Source of the DNA: Neoarius graeffei | Lineage: Eukaryota; Chordata; Actinopteri; Siluriformes; Ariidae | Assembly (NCBI RefSeq): GCF_027579695.1 | Contig: NC_083582.1 | Span: 37,557,964 to 37,621,963 of the forward strand | Direction of reading: 5' to 3' | DNA length: 64,000 nt | Part shown: in pieces, positions 43,218 through 54,402 of the stretch | Layout of the letters: every line of letters starts with the position of its first letter | Numbering within the stretch: position 1 is the first letter of the stretch | Program-made: the position numbers and the translations under genes | Notes under the pieces: generated by a model | The model's input: only the letters and a program-made list of their open reading frames with translations | Told to the model about the DNA's origin: nothing | The model's database searches: none

Positions 43218-44646
43218 CACTACCGTTCAAAAGTTTGGGGTCACTTTGAAATGTCCTTATTTTGAAAGAAAAGCACTGTTCTTTTCAATGAAGATCACTT
43301 TAAACTAGTGCTGTCAAGCGATTAAAATATTTAATCGCGATTAATGTCGCGACTGTCATAGTTAACTCGCGATTAATCGCAATTTAATCGCACATTTTTG
43401 TCACATGAAAAACCATTGTAATTCTCTTATCAGCATAAAAATGTGAATGGGCTTGCTTTGTATTGCAAAGCATAACACGTCTTGACACAGCCACTGCAAA
43501 GTGAAACCTAAGCCGAACACCGGGGCTGGCAAAAGAACCATGAGTGAAGTGATCTACTGCTTGAGTTAGTCTACAACTCAGAGAGACAGGTTACACAGTG
43601 ACGGTAGGCTTGACATGCTTGACTATAATATAAAGTACACTATTATATTAACTTTAAGTTGTTCGTTGATAAATATTGCATTGAATCTGATCTTTACTGT
43701 TTCAGCTCACTTAACACATTTTGTACTTTTACACTTTCTGCCTGTTGATGCGTCGCGCTGTCCAATCAGAGGCGGCCAAATTTGCATATTACAGGAAGGA
43801 TTTCTGGGATAGCATTGAGTTTACAGTTCAGAGGGATCTGGCTTCTTTAGACGCTGTCTTCTTAAAACTGAATAAATATTTAAAAAGAGCCAAATGAGCC
43901 AGTCTTTTGAACGGCTCTTTTCAAAGAACGGATCACAAAGATGCGGATCCCATCAAAGAGCCATAAATCCCATCTCTACTAGCGCGCCCTGCCCGCGCTG
44001 GTTCTTTGGGGTGGGGCATTATAGTCTAGCTGCTATCGGTTTTCTAAGCAAAGTCTCTGTTGCAAGTTCCTGGCAGTTTCAAAAGCTTATGAAAAACCTA
44101 CATCATGTCACAGAGCGTTAATCTCGCGATAAAAAAATTATCGCCGTTAAAATTGAGTCAAGTTAACGCGTTAATAACGCGACATTTTTGACAGCACTAC
44201 TTTAAACTAATCAGAAATACACTCTATACATTGCTAATGTGGTAAATGACTATTCTAGCTGCAAATGTCTGGTTTTTGGTGCAATATCTCCATAGGTGTA
44301 TAGAGGCCCATTTCCAGCAACTCTCACTCCAGTGTTCTAATGGTACAATGTGTTTGCTCATTGCCTCAGAAGGCTAATGGATGATTAGAAAACCCTTGTA
44401 CAATCATGTTAGCACAGCTGAAAACAGTTGAGCTCTTTAGAGAAGCTATAAAACTGACCTTCCTTTGAGCAGATTGAGTTTCTGGAGCATCACATTTGTG
44501 GGGTCGATTAAATGCTCAAAATGGCCAGAAAAAGGTCTTGACTATATTTTCTATTCATTTTACAACTTATGGTGGGAAATAAAAGTGTGACTTTTCATGG
44601 CAAACACAAAATTGTCTGGGTGACCCCAAACTTTTGAACGGTAGTG
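43218..44646. mobile_element. Tc1-type miniature element carrying a hAT element
   Basis: Ends CACTACCGTTCAAAAGTTTG and its exact inverse at the right, TA on both sides. 1429 bp, of which about 900 are the hAT-type insertion at 43306-44199. This terminal sequence is widespread in lower vertebrates. Confidence 0.85.
43306..44199 (+). mobile_element. hAT-type miniature element (TAGTGCTGTCAA), copy 3
   Basis: Flanked by the exact 8-bp duplication CTTTAAAC (43298-43305 and 44200-44207), which shows both the true ends (TAGTGCTGTCAA...TTGACAGCACTA) and the hAT type. Opposite orientation to copy 2. Lies in the intron between exons 7 and 8. Confidence 0.92.
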
Positions 44647-44927
44647 TATATGAATGATGACCGATATACATTCAGTCTATGGAATTCAGGCTTTATTCTT
44701 TTGCTTGGTGGAAAATCCAATCCGATAAAAGAGCAGATTTTCAGCTCCGTGGAGTAGACGGTGCAATTATTTGCGCGTCAGTGTTTAAACAAAATGGTGA
44801 CAATGCTACACAATGTCAGTTTGAATAATAGCAGGATAATAAAGTGTTAAAGAGTCAGTGAAGGGTGTGTTCTGGCTACAGCTGGACCAGCGACAGTACA
44901 ATACTGTACAGTGCAGTTTGAGGTTAC

Positions 44928-45192
44928 CTCCTCTTCCACTTCCAGAGTCCATCTTTTCCTCTTTGATCTTCTCATCATCTGGGATGCTGCTGTCTGATCC
45001 CTTCCTACGTGTCGACCGGGACCCGCGCTGTTGCCCTGGTGATGACTGCAGCTGCTGCTGGTGCTGCTGGGATACCTGCTGCTGAGCATGCTGGGACTGT
45101 TGCTGCTGGGCCTGTGAACCCTGCTTGGTAGCAGAACCTGATGAGTTCATCACCGGTCTGGGACTGTTGGCCTGGGCACGTGTGTAATGACC
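44928..45192 (-). CDS. jmjd1c: jmjd1c exon 7, glutamine-rich
   Basis: Residues 126-213. Begins GHYTRAQANSPRPVMNSSGS, then a Gln/Ser-rich stretch (residues about 153-178, CAG/CAA codons with interrupting Ser, His, Ala, Val), then STRRKGSDSSIPDDEKIKEE, which matches the human RRKGSDSSIPDEEK region. The Gln tract is longer than the human one as I recall it. Acceptor CACAG, donor GTAACC. Confidence 0.93.
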
Positions 45193-45658
45193 CTGTGAGC
45201 CATCCGCAGACACGTACAAAGACACACAAAGACACCAATGATGGTGGAGGTCAACCAAGAGGAAGACAGGGTGGGGATTAAAATTTGGCACGTGTTTCTT
45301 TTTCCAGCACTGGGTGAAAACTCCACCACAACCGCTAGCACCACTTTAATATCAAGTACCAAATCTTCACAAGAAATGTAAGGAAAGGAAATGGAACTCC
45401 ACCATTTCAACACATTCTTGTCTGCCAACAACTGCACTACAGACAGTCTATCAAAAAATGGAGTCACAGCACTAGCCTTAAAAGGAGAGTTCCTATGGCT
45501 TTTCTCTGCTCCATAGTTTAATAGACTTTGCCACAAATGTACTCATTCATGCTAGAAAAAACTGGCACGCAGTTATTGCTGAGCTACAGTTAAAAACAAT
45601 ACAAGTGGGATATGCAGAGGCTAGCCAGAACAGTACTATAGCTACAGAATTACAGATG

Positions 45659-46177
45659 CCCCTTTTCCACCAAAGCAGTTCCAGGGCTGGTTTGGGGCCA
45701 GTGCTTAGTTTGGAACCGGGTTTTCTGTTTCCACTGGCTCTGGGGCCAGAAAAACCGGTTCCAGGCTAGCACCAACTCTTTGCTGGGCCAGAGGAAAGAA
45801 CCGCTTACATCAGTGGGGGGGGCGGAGTTGTTAAGACCAACAACAATAACAAGACCGCGAAAGATCGCCATTTTTAAGCGGCGAGAAGCCGCAGCTGTAC
45901 AAACGCGAAGTCATCCATTATTATTATTATTATTATTGTTGTTGCTGCTGCTGCTTCTTCCGTGTTGTTTTTGCTTTGATATTCACGCCAAGGTTTAAGC
46001 AAACGTAGCGACGTAACTGACATATACAGCGACGTAATGACGTATACAGCAACGTAATGACATGGCACCGCGAGCGATGGAAAAGTAAACTGGTTCTCAG
46101 CTGGCTCGCAAGTTGAACGAGTTGTGAACCAGCACCGGCTCCGAACCAGCCCTGGAACTGATTTGGTGGAAAAGGGG
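45659..46177. mobile_element. CCCCTTTTCCACCAAA-ended miniature element
   Basis: Long inverted ends: CCCCTTTTCCACCAAAGCAG and (reverse complement) CCCCTTTTCCACCAAATCAG, followed by 'TTCCAGGGCTGGTT' on both. 519 bp, includes (TTA)n/(TTG)n/(CTG)n triplets. Superfamily uncertain. Lies between exons 6 and 7. Confidence 0.75.
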
Positions 46178-46734
46178 TAAGAGGGATATGCAGATTCTAG
46201 ATTAACAGCGCTAAAGCTATTGAGAGGGGGAGGGGAGTGGGGGCGCGGCCCGGTACCTGAGTGCTTCCTGTGTTGCCGCTTGGTCTCCCTCCTGTGGTCT
46301 GCTTGCATATCCCCAATTTATGTTTTTCACAAAGAAACAAAAGAGAAGAGAACAAAACAGAAAATAAAATAAAACAAAATGGAACAGAGACGTCTTGTTA
46401 ATAATAAAGGGACCAGTGATACTACAAGGCTCTAGACTTTTATTCTTGAAATGAAGAAGGAAAAAAGCAAAAACAAGACTTCTAAGCACATAGGAACTTT
46501 ACTTTAAAAGCTAGCTACAAACAGAGCACATGGCCAGCAAATGGCACACAGTGCACAGCAAACAAAAACACTGACAATGTGGATGTACTGTACCATTTCA
46601 ACACGGAACATAACAGGGTTGCTGAAAGGTAGGAATGCTGAATGACTGCTATCAAACAGCACAAACGAGCAGTGTGTGAAAGCGAGTGTGTATTTGTGTG
46701 ACGCGCATGTGCTTGCAACAACTGCATTACTCAC

Positions 46735-46878
46735 GTGGGCAGTGTTGCTATTCTGGCTAGAGCGTGATCTCCGTCTGGATGTGATGCCTATATTTTCTCC
46801 TTTCAGCAAAGAATGGACCACATTGTCCAGAAAGGTCATCTGTACCATAGAGGGGTCAACGTTCTGAGGCTCTAGTAC
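46735..46878 (-). CDS. jmjd1c: jmjd1c exon 6
   Basis: Residues 78-125, from VLEPQNVDPSMVQMTFLDNV to SRRRSRSSQNSNTAH. The basic SRRRSRS stretch is a likely nuclear-localisation or RNA/DNA-contact patch (inference). 144 bp, phase 0 at both ends, so it could be skipped without a frameshift. Only 131 bp separate it from exon 5. Donor GTGAGT. Confidence 0.95.
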
Positions 46879-47009
46879 CTACAGACAGGAGTGGGAGACA
46901 GTCAGGAAACAGTACACAGTACCACTATCTGCCTGGATACAGGCTACTAGTATAAATGCATTTGAAAACGGGTGGGTTTAATAATGACGGCAGGTTTAAC
47001 TGACTCTAC

Positions 47010-47134
47010 CTGGTCATTCATCACAACCATAGTGCGGCTGAAGAGGTCGTGATGAGTAATGATGCCCGTGAACCACTGGGTGGCTGAGTCTTGCCTGTAA
47101 ACTCGTACGCGGTATCCATTTAAAGAATAGGGAC
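47010..47134 (-). CDS. jmjd1c: jmjd1c exon 5 (Tudor/chromo-like N-terminal block)
   Basis: Residues 36-77, GPYSLNGYRVRVYRQDSATQ followed by WFTGIITHHDLFSRTMVVMN. It is nearly identical to human JMJD1C over its length, so this is one of the most conserved non-catalytic blocks of the family. Acceptor TTTCCAG, donor GTAGAG; it starts in phase 1 and ends in phase 0. Confidence 0.95.
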
Positions 47135-47673
47135 CTGGAAAGAAAGGAGGGAAGGTAGATGAGCAAATGCTGGTGTCAGAGGATGCAATAGGAGAACAGA
47201 CCATAACCATAGACTTGGTTCACGCCACACTCCATATCAGTGTAATTTCTCTTTTTAACGATGATAAATACACACGGATATATTTGCATATCATAAGAAA
47301 ATACTATTAAAAGACTATTAATATGATCAAGGTGCGTTTCCCTGAGGGCTTCATTCAACACAGCTGTCAAGGGCACCAAGAGAGATAACGATTCAACAAT
47401 TTAAATACTCTGTTTCCCAGGAAACGTCAGGAACTGTACACCTACGATAAACTACTTAACAGACTTAAACTGCTACGGAACAAAAAACGAAGCTGGCTGG
47501 CCTTCAGCTTCTGTTGAAACCTCAGAACTGCAAAGAGTGACACAATATTTCAAAAGGAGTTTTGAAATGTCACCACGGCCATGTTGATCGTCACGAGGGA
47601 ATGACAATATACAGTGTCAATGACGATACCCTGACACTTATGATGTCATTTATTTGGACATCAATATATTATA

Positions 47674-49165
47674 CTACGAGTGCATCTCAAAAAATTAGAA
47701 TACCATGAAAAAGTTCCTTTTTTTCATAATTTAATTCAAAAAGGTAAACTTTCATATATTCTATATTCATTACATGTAAAGTGAAATATTTAAAGCCTTT
47801 TTTGTTTTAATTTTGATGACTATGGCTTATAGCTCATGAAAATCAGAAATCCAGTATCTCAAATTATGAGAATATTCCCTAAGATCAATCAAAAAAAGGA
47901 TTTACAATACAGAAATGTCCAACTTCTGAAAAGTATATTCATTTATACACTCAATACTTGGTTGGGGCTCCTTTACCATGAATTACTGTATCAATGCGGT
48001 GTGGCATGGAGGTGATCAGCCTGTGGCACTGCTGAGGTGTTATTGAAGCCCAGGTTGCTTTGATAGTGGCCTTCAGCGTATCTGTATTTTTGGGTCGGGT
48101 GTTTCTCATCTTCCTCTTGACAATACCCCATAGATTCTCTATGGGGTTCAGGTCAGGCAAGTTGGTTGGCCAATCAAACACAGTAATATCATGGTCAGCA
48201 AACCATTTGGCAGTAGTTTTGGCACTGTGGGTAGGTGCCAAGTCCTGCTGGAAAAGGAAATCAGCATCTCCAAAAAGCTCGTCAGCAGATGGAAGCATGA
48301 AGTGCTCTAAAATCTCCTGGTAGATGGCTGTGTTGACTTTGGACTTGATAAAATACAGTGGACCAACACCAGCAGATGACATGGCACCCCAAATCATCAC
48401 AGACTGTGGAAACTTCACACTGGGCTTCAAACACCTTGGATTCTGTGCCTCTCCACTCTTCCTCCAGACTCTAGAACAGTGATTTCCAAATTAAATGCAA
48501 AATGTACTTTCATCTGAAAAGAGGACTTTGGACCACTGAGCGACAGTCCATTTCTTTCTCTCCTTAGCCCAGATAAGACACTTCTGACATTGTCTCTGGC
48601 TCAGGAGTAGCTTGATATTAGGAATGCGAAAGTTGTATCCCCTTTCTTGAAGATGTCTGTTCGTGATGGGTCTTGATACACTGACACCAGCCTCAGTCCA
48701 CTCCTTGTGAAGCTCTCCCAAGTTCTTGAATCAACTTTTCTTGACGATCCTTTCAAGACTGCGGCCATCCCTGTTGCTTGTGCACCTTTTCCAGCCAGCC
48801 TTTTCAGCAATGACCTTTTGTGGCTTACCCTCCTTGTGGAGGGCATCAGTGATCATCTTCTGGACAACAGTCAAGTCAGCAGTCTTCCCCATGATTGTGG
48901 TTGTGTGTACTGAACTAGACCGAGAGATACACTGTGTTCATACTGTTTTACTCAAACTCGAAATGAAATATTCTAATATTTTGAGATGTTTTTTTAATGT
49001 TTTTGTACTGTATGCCATACTGATTAAAATTAAAATAGAAAAATGCTTGAAAGATTTTAGTTTATGTGTAATGAGTCTATAATATATAACATTTTCACTT
49101 TCTTAAATAACTGATGGAAAATATTGAACTTTTTCACAATATTCTAATTTTTTGAGATGCACTAG
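47674..49165 (-). mobile_element. Tc1-like transposon, copy D (third family)
   Basis: 1492 bp between TA pairs; ends CTACGAGTGCATCTCAAAAA and (reverse complement) CTAGTGCATCTCAAAAAATT. Lies in the jmjd1c intron between exons 4 and 5. Confidence 0.9.
47951..48892 (-). pseudogene. Tc1-like transposase, two in-frame stops
   Basis: From MGKTADLTVVQKMITDALHK. One frame runs throughout, broken by TGA (after RIVKKS) and TAA (after STFCI). Part of the helix-turn-helix region is missing in frame (EKAGWKRCTSN joins directly). DD34E residues are still present: FSDEST, LFQQDLAPTHS, NPIENLWGIVK with 34 residues between the last two. Ends VIHGKGAPTKY, the normal end for this family. Inactive. Confidence 0.92.
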
Positions 49166-49169
49166 TATA

Positions 49170-49790
49170 TTATAATACAATACATACAGGCCACTTTTCC
49201 CATGGAATAAAAACATCCATTTTTTCGTGGTCCAGTTTCCATCAAATCCTGCGCTCTGATTGGCTGCCGAGCGGGTCCATATCCTACGATACAGACCCCA
49301 GTTACGGACCCCTGTTATGGGCCTCTGGCGACTCGCTCGTTCACAACAACAACAAACATAGTAGAATTTTTTGTCAAAATTTATCTTTTTTTAAATAAGA
49401 TTTATTTATAAGATTATCAAAAATGTTATAAATTTTTGCCAGCATTTCTCAGGAGAACAGCATTAATTTTACAGCATGGATAGTGATAACGACAGTGTTC
49501 ACAGTGAAAGCGAGTTTTACTACCCTGAGGAAGAAGAAATAAAAGAAAACATTTCAGGAGAAAGCTAAAAACCTCTAACTGTTGCTAACGCCAAGCAACA
49601 ACATGGCTGAATCCTGAATGACTCCTATTTGTATAAATAGGGGACTACATAGGCGGCAAAATGTAGTTTTTTCCTGCCATGGAAGTGCACTTGTATACCG
49701 AGGAGGAAGCCATTTGCATTACAGCCGTGAATACTACTTTCAAGACCTCGGTCATGGTATTTCATGATACGGACCTCCCAGCTGGTAAAT
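49170..49790 (+). mobile_element. hairpin-rich unclassified element, copy 2
   Basis: Shares 'catcaaatcctgcgctctga', the micro-ORF and the terminal GGACCTCCCAGCTGGTAAAT with copies 1 and 3. The internal hairpin is partly deleted. Left boundary not sharp. Confidence 0.55.
49476..49568 (+). CDS. 30-codon acidic micro-ORF, copy 2
   Basis: MDSDNDSVHSESEFYYPEEE then EIKENISGES and stop; same peptide as copy 1. Confidence 0.4.
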   Translation: MDSDNDSVHSESEFYYPEEEEIKENISGES

Positions 49791-49810
49791 AACACACACA
49801 CACATTATAT

Positions 49811-50191
49811 TATCTCATCTCATCTCATTATCTCTAGCCGCTTTATCCTGTTCTATAGGGTCGCAGGCAAGCTGGAGCCTATCCTAGCTGACTACGGGGG
49901 AAAGGCGGGGTACACCCTGGACAAGTCGCCAGGTCATCACAGGGCTGACACATAGACACAGACAACCATTCACACTCACATTCACACCTACGCTCAATTT
50001 AGAGTCACCAGTTAACCTAACCTGCATGTCTTTGGACTGTGGGGGAAACCGGAGCACCCGGAGGAAACCCACGCGGACACGGGGAGAACATGCAAACTCC
50101 GCACAGAAAGGCCCTCGCCGGCCACGGGGCTCGAACCCGGACCTTCTTGCTGTGAGGCGACAGCGCTAACCACTACACCACCGTGCCGCCC
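49811..50191 (-). mobile_element. SINE (HE1/Mermaid-like), minus strand
   Basis: Full-length, head at the right ('ggctcgaacccgg', plus strand B-box inverse) and tail at the left. Target seems to be ATTATATTA, expanded into a short TATAT repeat on the right. Confidence 0.9.
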
Positions 50192-50998
50192 TATATTATA
50201 TTATATTATATTATATTTCACTCGTGAGGAAATCGATGAATTGTTTAGATAAATTTGGGTACTTTTTTTTGTGAATGTGTCTGTATAATAAAAAGAAAAA
50301 TCACACATTGGCTTGAAGATATGAAGTTTATCTTCTCATGTTGAAAATATTTTCACTCGTTTGCTTCGCTCACTCATGAATACATTCACCACTGAAAGAT
50401 AAACTTCATATCTTTGCCCAACCGTGTAAGAGCCTCTATATATTTCCAACAGTCTCATTATGCTGAAAGAAAAGACGACAGAGGAGCTTCGGCCAATTTA
50501 ATGTGGTGACACACAGCTTTTTGAAAGCACACAGCAGAACAAAGAAGGGCGCTTTTTAAATGTGCTAATTTGTCTGAATGAGGCTAGCATAAAACATCCT
50601 GTATTATGCTAATCTCATTAATCTAGTCTAATAACTCAGCCATCTATGTGGTATATTATTATAACCTGAATCAGCTCTCAGTGTAAGTGGGACTAAATGA
50701 CACACACCTAACATCGACTGGTTCGGCTACATCCACGTACAACCATGCCTTTGTGTTTTTAGCTCGTTAGCAAATGATTGCCAAGTGTATAGTATCGGCA
50801 TTAATTCTCAGCACAACGTAAAAATAACTAGTCAATAAAATACCTTGCATCTCCCACTTTGCACCTGGTATATATTTGCTATGAATCTGAATGAAGTAAC
50901 AAAATAATAAATTATTGCTTTAACTGTTTTATTTTAACAGGAACTATTTCTTAAAGCTAGACTGCCTTTCAGATTTTTCAAGTGTAGGTCATAAAAAG

Positions 50999-52033
50999 GG
51001 CGGCACGGTGGTGTAGTGGTTAGCGCTGTCGCCTCACAGCAAGAAGGTCCTGGGTTCGAGCCCCGGGGCCGGCGAGGGCCTTTCTGTGTGGAGTTTGCAT
51101 GTTCTCCCCGTGTCCGCGTGGGTTTCCTCCGGGTGCTCCGGGTTCCCCCACAGTCCAAAGACATGCAGGTTACAGGGCTTTTTCTAGAAAATTTTAGTAT
51201 GAGGGCGCTCACTATGGCGAGGGAGCGAAGCGGGGGGGGATGGTGCCGGTTGTCCCCCCCCGCCGTGCAAAGCCTTTGAAAAATGCTTCAATGGGACATT
51301 CTGAGGCTATCTGAGAGGGAAATTGTAACAAATTGTCTGTCAACATTGAAAAAGAAAGAAGTAATCTTCTTCTGCCCCGGACAGTCTTTGGCTTTCTTCC
51401 GCTTCGTGCCGCGGGATGACATCTTTAAATGCCCAAGTGTCAACAAAAACAACTCGCAAACTACTACTGTCAAAAGCTCCCGCGCCGGTGGGTGAAAGGT
51501 CATTCAGTCTCGAGAAATCTCGCTCTACAAGTCAGCTGACCTTGTATGTAACCCATGTCAAATCTCGCGAGAGCAGCCGCAACAAGTAAACAACTAAACA
51601 ACATGGCGCCTCAGTCTGGAAAACGCCAATTCGGATTGTTTTTGCACCGTCTGGCGGTGTATCTACTATGATTGGAATATTTTTGGAGCAATTATAACGT
51701 ATTTGATGATCAGACACATTGTCACGTAGTGTTGCTGGGATGTTTTCACGGAGTCGGTAAGGGGGCGCACGCCGAGAGTAAGAGGGCGCAGCGCCCCTGT
51801 TCCCCCGTTTAGACGAAAGCCTGGGTTAGGTTAACTGGTGGCTCTAAATTGAGCGTAGGTGTGAATGTGAGTGTGAATGGTTGTCTGTGTCTATGTGTCA
51901 GCCCTGTGATGACCTGGCGACTTGTCCAGGGTGTACCCCGCTTTTCGCCCGTAGTCAGCTGGGATAGGCTCCAGCTTGCCCGCGACCCTGTAGAACAGGA
52001 TAAAGCGGCTAGAGATAATGACATGAGATGAGA
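50999..52033 (+). mobile_element. SINE (HE1/Mermaid-like) split by a second element
   Basis: Target duplication TCATAAAAAG at 50989-50998 and 52034-52043. The SINE body is interrupted after 'gacatgcaggtta' by a 651-bp element and resumes at 'ggttaggttaactggtg'. Confidence 0.93.
51173..51823. mobile_element. CAGGGCTTT-ended element with 5-bp target duplication
   Basis: Ends CAGGGCTTTTTCTAG and (reverse complement) CAGGCTTTCGTCTAA; flanked by GGTTA (51168-51172 and 51824-51828). The empty SINE site is seen in other copies, so the boundaries are exact. GC-rich ends, no transposase. 5-bp duplications occur in some hAT groups; class uncertain. Confidence 0.8.
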
Positions 52034-52822
52034 TCATAAAAAGAATTTTCCCTGACACCCAATTATTTTTGTTTAGTGGACCGAAAGCTACTGAATTCAA
52101 ATCATAGACTTCCAATTTTATTCTTTTTTTTTTTTAAATAGAACAATTAATGAATTTAGAGCGACGTGGCCCTAAATTCTCCGCTGTTTTTTCCTGCTTC
52201 ACCATGACCCAAATTCATGACGTGGTGAGCTTTCCACGTTCACTCAAGGCATTGTGGGATACAAATTTGAAACAGGAGAGAAAAATGTAGGACGCGAATA
52301 AAATGTGAAAGCCCGACTACAGTAACGGAAAGCGAGAAGAAAAAGATGTTATGTTATATACGAAGGAAAGGAAACGCAGGACCAAACTAATGAATATCGG
52401 CGGTCAGCGAGCACCTCGGTGTGATCACCTGTTCGTTTAGCGACAGGATGATGGAACTGTCAGTGCACGGTCAAAGTAAACCTGCGCACACGGACTTCTT
52501 CTGTCTGCTTGACTGCACGAAGCGAGCGATTTCATGCACATTATTTGCTCGGGGAATCCCATCAAATTAAATAACTTCCCAGCCACAGAGCAGAATGGCC
52601 TGATATTTTGTGATATATTCCAGAAATAAACATGCATCACAATGACCAAATTTCAGAGGGCGCTAAATTTCACCGATTTTATGAACGCGAAAGGCCGTCT
52701 AGCTTTAATGTAAAATGCACTGTTTTAGGTGAAACAGCGTTCACACAAAAATAAGTGTGCAAATATGATTATCTGCGGTCTTCACTTTCAAATGACTAAA
52801 CACTGTCGTACTGATAAAGTAA

Positions 52823-53522
52823 AGCTAGCCGCACACTACGCCGATTTTCAGCGTACCGAGCCAACTGAAGTCGCGAGTCAGGCGTAAAGACTAGTTTTCG
52901 ATGGTACCGACTCATCTCACAGCCGATTCGAAAAACTAATCGGGAGCCAGACTGATCGGCGAGAGTCGCTAGCAATAGCCAATCATATCTTTCGCATATA
53001 ACACGTGACATCATTAAACACAATTTCTAGCGCGAGAAATACGTGTTGGTAGCACCTAATGCAGGTATATACTGTAATTCCATAGACTGAAGCTTTATCC
53101 ATAGACACAGTGGGCTGGAAAGCCACTCTGCTCAAGTTGTGTGGCTGAATTCCAAATCGCTTTAACTCCCCTATATAAGTGCACTATTTAAGGTTGGGAA
53201 TAATAGCTCATGCAGCCTAGATAGTGCGCTACATATTCCATGTTGTGTCATTTGTAATTCAGCCTGTAGCATCTTCAAGTGTTGGATTTAACAGTAACTA
53301 TATCCAATAGCCAATCACAAAGCTATTAAGTTGTCACGTGATATTTAGCGGAATGTTTGTTATGATGCTTAGTTCGCATAATCTCGTTTGGTGTCGCTTC
53401 AATCGCGACTGCACTCGTCAACAGTCGTGAGTTAGTCGGGGATATGTGCGTGCCCTGTCGGGAGTCGGCTCTGAAATGGGTCGGTTCGGTACCATGTGGA
53501 TCGGCGTAGTGTGCGGCTAGCT
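52823..53522. mobile_element. Harbinger-type miniature element
   Basis: 700 bp with 20-bp inverted ends AGCTAGCCGCACACTACGCC on both sides and a TAA target copy (52820-52822 and 53523-53525). A TWA duplication is the PIF/Harbinger signature. CG-rich and non-coding. Confidence 0.85.
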
Positions 53523-53525
53523 TAA

Positions 53526-54296
53526 GATTTCTCCAATTTTATTTTATTATGTATCAACTAATCTCGATGGCTGTTTAATGTAAACCCTGTAAAAATGTAA
53601 AGCTACCGTATAAATGTGGGTTACTCTACATTTATTCCTCTTGAAGACAGACTGATCCTTTGATGCTCGATACCTCCAAACTTCCCCGCGACAAAACCTT
53701 CCCATCCTAGCGTCGTGAAACGGTTGCACGATGGCCCGTGCTCTGCTGAGGGAGCCAGGCAGTGGTGTGAAAGCGTGCCAGCCGCGATGTGCGCTGGCCT
53801 GTCATCTCTCTCCTCGAGTGCTACAGCTCATTAGAGGAGTCCAGACGCTTTCCTTTCATTACTGCTCAATAGTGCTGCTGTACCCTGATCCAAACCAGCG
53901 AATGCATAACACATACGCACGCACACACAAACGAGAGTCCAAGTCGAAGGACAGAACCGAACCAAACCACACTTTGCACTCTCTGTTCTCTCCCTTTCAT
54001 TTCCCCTCTCCACCCCAGTCATCCACCAAAATCCTTTGGCTTGGAGATTCTTTCCACTCTGCCGTCCTTTGCCAGCTGCCAAGTTTAACAATTATATCTA
54101 ATTGTTGGCCTGGAATGCTGCTGCTGCGGACCCTGTAAACAAGACCTCATGCCAAAAGCCACCAGAACAGTCTTCTGGCTCAACACACACACACACACAG
54201 TGCAAAAAAAAAAAAAAAAAAGGAGAGACATGTTGCTCGGGTATTTGTTAGAAACATGTCATATTTGCTCAGTTGAATACTGTTATAGCGTCTTAC
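53526..54296. other. intron just downstream of exon 4, no feature seen
   Basis: Includes a short (AC)n and a poly-A run near 54187-54222. No coding frame supported. Confidence 0.5.
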
Positions 54297-54402
54297 CTTG
54301 CATAAAAATTTCCTGCACCTTTTGGTCTTTTACCCAGCCTTTCACTTCTTCATGAAGCTGTGGATTGTCCCTGAGAACAGGACTCAAGCTGTCCACTTCA
54401 TC
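54297..54402 (-). CDS. jmjd1c: jmjd1c exon 4 (first exon in window)
   Basis: Encodes residues 1-35 of the visible protein, with SPVLRDNPQLHEEVKGWVKD and ending KVQEIFMQ plus one base of a Gly codon. This matches the human segment just before GPYSLNGYRV. The acceptor is CAG before GATGAAGTGG and the donor is GTAAGAC. It lies 7.2 kb upstream of the next exon, separated by an intron full of transposons. Confidence 0.93.

Larger units (their letters stand above)
50951..52708 (+). mobile_element. TTAA-ended miniature element, copy 2, carrying a SINE
   Basis: Begins TTAAAGCTAGACTGCCTTTC, ends GAAAGGCCGTCTAGCTTTAA. Outside the SINE it matches copy 1 closely. It is the youngest-looking of the three by its terminal repeats. 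Confidence 0.85.
3440..54402 (-). other. jmjd1c: jmjd1c gene, 5'-truncated by the window (exons 4-26 and 3' UTR)
   Basis: Jumonji-domain protein 1C, a nuclear KDM3-family protein. Twenty-three exons join in phase into 2416 codons ending at TGA 4474-4476; every intron I resolved is GT-AG on the minus strand. JMJD1C rather than KDM3A/B is shown by the N-terminal GYRVRVYRQDSATQWFTGII block, NVVHSLLKGENIGITSRRRS, and the C-terminal [20 protein letters not shown]. Human JMJD1C is about 2540 residues, so about 140 residues are missing. Exon numbers assume the human 26-exon structure (from memory). The family acts on chromatin and binds nuclear receptors; JMJD1C's own H3K9 demethylase activity is weak or disputed. 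I saw no candidate for the first exons between 54403 and 64000. Confidence 0.95.

Noticed and set aside
4474..54402. Assignment as KDM3B or KDM3A
   Set aside because: The C terminus ([20 protein letters not shown]) and N terminus match JMJD1C, not the KDM3B forms recalled (THTNHEDKLQVKNI).
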